Assembly (NCBI GenBank): GCA_027063105.1
Contig: JAMOSL010000134.1
Span: 1-7,803, forward strand
DNA length: 7,803 nucleotides
Reading direction: 5' to 3'
Source: Campylobacteraceae bacterium
GTDB lineage: Bacteria > Campylobacterota > Campylobacteria > Campylobacterales > Sulfurovaceae
Below are positions 6,210 to 7,803 of this stretch, piece after piece. The translations under genes were made by a program, and so were the position numbers. The notes below the pieces were generated by a model that was not told the DNA's origin, made no database searches, and saw only the letters and a program-made list of their open reading frames with translations. Each line of letters starts with the position of its first letter. Position 1 is the first letter of the stretch.

Positions 6210-7748
6210 ATGAACATAGCAGGAAAATCAGCCAAAATATTTATAGACCACCCTTTAACCTTTATGCTTATGTTCCTCATCTTAATTATGGGATATGTAA
6301 CTTTAGAAATCTCTCCAAGAGAGGCAAATCCACAGATTGTTGTAGCAGGTGGAGCTATTATAGTTCCTTATCCTGGGGTGAAAGCTAGTGAAATTCAAAA
6401 GGTGATTATTGAACCACTGCAACGGAGGCTTCGTGAAGTTGAAGGGGTTGAAAATATATTTGGTATTGCTCAAGATGATTTTGCAATTTTGAATGTACAG
6501 TTTTTTCTAGGAGAGGAGCGAGACCAAGCTAACTTTAGACTCTATAATAGTGTGATGAGAAATGTTGATGTCCTCCCTAAAGGTATTATGACACCTATTA
6601 TAAAAACTATGGATATAGATACCGATATTGCCATCTCTTCTATCGCTTTTTATCCTAAAAATAATTCTGTAAGTATGACTGAACTCTATAAAACTGTCTC
6701 TAAAATACAAAACCAAATTAATAGAATTGATAATGTTGCGATTACTAATTTGATAGGAGAGAGAAAAGAGCAGTATAATATTGAGGTGGATATACAGAGA
6801 CTATCAGGTTATCATATCTCTTTTGGACAAGTGGTAAAGGCTATTGAGGGGTTGATGGTGCGTACTCCTGATGTGACTATGCGTAGTGATGACCATAAAC
6901 TTTTGGTCTTTGGAGTCAATAAAGCAATTCGTGGCATAGAAGATATTAAAAAAATTCAAATTGCCTCTTATGGTGATTCAGCTGTTTATATAGAAGATAT
7001 TGCAACTGTTTTTAGGGGTGAAGATATTCAAAATATGAACGATGCCACCATCTCGTTTAAAGAGGGAGATAGCATTATAGAACGACCACAAACTACGCTA
7101 TCTATCTCTAAAAAGAGAGGGGCAAATGTGGTAACGGTCAATGACGATATTAGCCAACTTATGGAGTCACTCAGACCCCAACTTACACAAAAAGGGATAG
7201 GCTATATTATCACAAGAGATGATGGATATACTGCCAACCATTCCGTTAATGAACTTGTATCTCATATTATTATTTCAGTTATTATTATTGGGATTTTGCT
7301 TATCTTTACTTTGGGCTACAAAGAGGCATTGATTGTAACTTTAACTGTCCCTATGATTATCTCTTTGACACTCTTTGCAGGTTTTATGATAGGGCAGAGT
7401 ATCAATAAAATCTCCCTTTTTGCTCTGCTATTGAGTTTGGGTCTATTGGTGGATGCTGCAATTATTGTGATAGAAAATATCCATAGGCATTTTCATGACC
7501 ACGATGCCAAAGATAAAACAGTCAAAGAGATAGCCATATCAGCGACTAATGAGGTAGGAAATCCTACAAATGTAGCAACTATTGCTATTATGGTAACTTT
7601 TTTGACAATGTTTTTGGTAGGTGGAACGGTAGGGCAGTATATACGACCAATGGCAATCTATGCACCTATTGCTATGTTTGCCTCACTTATTGTTGCTTAT
7701 ATTTTTACACCATATTTAGTAAATAAACTAATGAATAAAGAGGATTAG
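6210..7748 (+). CDS. RND efflux permease, N-terminal half only (apparently split transporter)
   Basis: RND permeases are inner-membrane proton-driven exporters of about 1,000-1,050 residues, built of two similar halves. This 512-residue ORF is one half. It has TM1 (about 12-32), the ISPREANPQI and YPGVKASEIQ motifs (34-63), porter subdomains with EPLQRRLREVEGVENI (68-83), then TM2-TM6 (about 350-368, 374-394, 402-422, 452-472 and 482-505). It ends at IFTPYLVNKLM, the usual end of the first half. TM4 carries GLLVDAAIIVIEN (411-423), with D415 as the likely proton-relay residue. AcrB-type pumps have Asp-Asp at this point; the single Asp followed by Ala is as in CusA-type proteins. The gene starts 3 nt after tetR with a weak ribosome site, suggesting coupling. 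The TAG stop is followed 5 nt later by a new ORF. The substrate is unknown. The family is certain; the intentional split is probable. Confidence 0.88.
   Translation: MNIAGKSAKIFIDHPLTFMLMFLILIMGYVTLEISPREANPQIVVAGGAIIVPYPGVKASEIQKVIIEPLQRRLREVEGVENIFGIAQDDFAILNVQFFLGEERDQANFRLYNSVMRNVDVLPKGIMTPIIKTMDIDTDIAISSIAFYPKNNSVSMTELYKTVSKIQNQINRIDNVAITNLIGERKEQYNIEVDIQRLSGYHISFGQVVKAIEGLMVRTPDVTMRSDDHKLLVFGVNKAIRGIEDIKKIQIASYGDSAVYIEDIATVFRGEDIQNMNDATISFKEGDSIIERPQTTLSISKKRGANVVTVNDDISQLMESLRPQLTQKGIGYIITRDDGYTANHSVNELVSHIIISVIIIGILLIFTLGYKEALIVTLTVPMIISLTLFAGFMIGQSINKISLFALLLSLGLLVDAAIIVIENIHRHFHDHDAKDKTVKEIAISATNEVGNPTNVATIAIMVTFLTMFLVGGTVGQYIRPMAIYAPIAMFASLIVAYIFTPYLVNKLMNKED
7738..7744 (+). promoter_or_regulatory. 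Ribosome binding site for the ORF after the half-permease
   Basis: AAGAGGA ends 9 nt before the ATG at 7754 and lies within the last codons of the half-permease. It gives the next ORF its own initiation signal. Confidence 0.65.
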
Positions 7749-7753
7749 AGTAG

Positions 7754-7803
7754 ATGAAAAAGAAAAAAATTATAGAAGAGTTCGTTTACCATCTTTTAGA
7801 TAG
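7754..7803 (+). CDS. Partial ORF, start only; probable C-terminal half of the split RND permease
   Basis: Sixteen full codons are visible before the window ends, reading MKKKKIIEEFVYHLLD. This is a basic then amphipathic stretch with no membrane segment yet. In full-length RND pumps a cytoplasmic helix and loop of this character joins TM6 to TM7, so the ORF could be the second half, with TM7 just beyond the window. A TAG stop lies directly before the ATG in its own frame, so the ORF opens exactly here. The assignment rests on position, the character of the segment and the missing half next door. It could instead be an unrelated operon gene. Confidence 0.5.
   Translation, partial: MKKKKIIEEFVYHLLD

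Noticed and set aside
6507..6716. 69-codon open frame on the minus strand
   Set aside because: It lies wholly inside the well-supported permease gene in antisense, has no ribosome binding site that I can see, and its translation resembles no family.
7738..7760. Permease stop as a simple frameshift or sequencing error
   Set aside because: Stops close both relevant frames at the junction and a good ribosome site precedes the new ATG, so at least two changes would be needed to restore one frame.

Overview
This is an AT-rich bacterial window. Its gene types, codon use and extended -10 promoters without clear -35 boxes suggest a Campylobacterota genome, perhaps Arcobacteraceae or a Sulfurimonas-like lineage. 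That placement is inference, because no rRNA or species marker is present. Everything is protein-coding apart from two short divergent promoter regions. I see no tRNA, rRNA, CRISPR array or insertion sequence.

Left block, minus strand (about 1-2093): purM (AIR synthase) is followed by a 54-residue cysteine-containing protein, then a UbiA-family membrane prenyltransferase of the decaprenyl-phosphate phosphoribosyltransferase type. Last comes the first 15 codons of another membrane-like protein, possibly GtrA-like. The genes are separated by 12 and 2 nt, and the last pair overlaps by 1 nt, so they probably form one operon. PurM and the UbiA enzyme both belong to PRPP-linked chemistry.

Middle block: a HI0933/BaiN-type flavoprotein (plus strand, 2145-3341) diverges from purM across only 51 nt. 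In that gap two opposing extended -10 elements lie on the same bases, which would make a bidirectional promoter. The flavoprotein converges on trpS, and the two stop codons share the palindrome TTAA. trpS lies directly downstream of dnaJ. Its ribosome binding site is inside the last dnaJ codons, and its real start is 14 codons inside the longest open frame.

Right block, plus strand (about 5544-7803): across a 165-nt AT-rich divergent region from dnaJ lies a TetR-family regulator, immediately followed by an RND efflux permease. That permease is only 512 residues and stops at the natural boundary between the two RND halves. A new ORF with its own Shine-Dalgarno begins 5 nt later and runs off the window. 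The best reading is a split, two-gene RND transporter under TetR control, with no adaptor gene between regulator and pump. This is the most unusual feature. The pump gene also looks less AT-rich than the flavoprotein and purM blocks.
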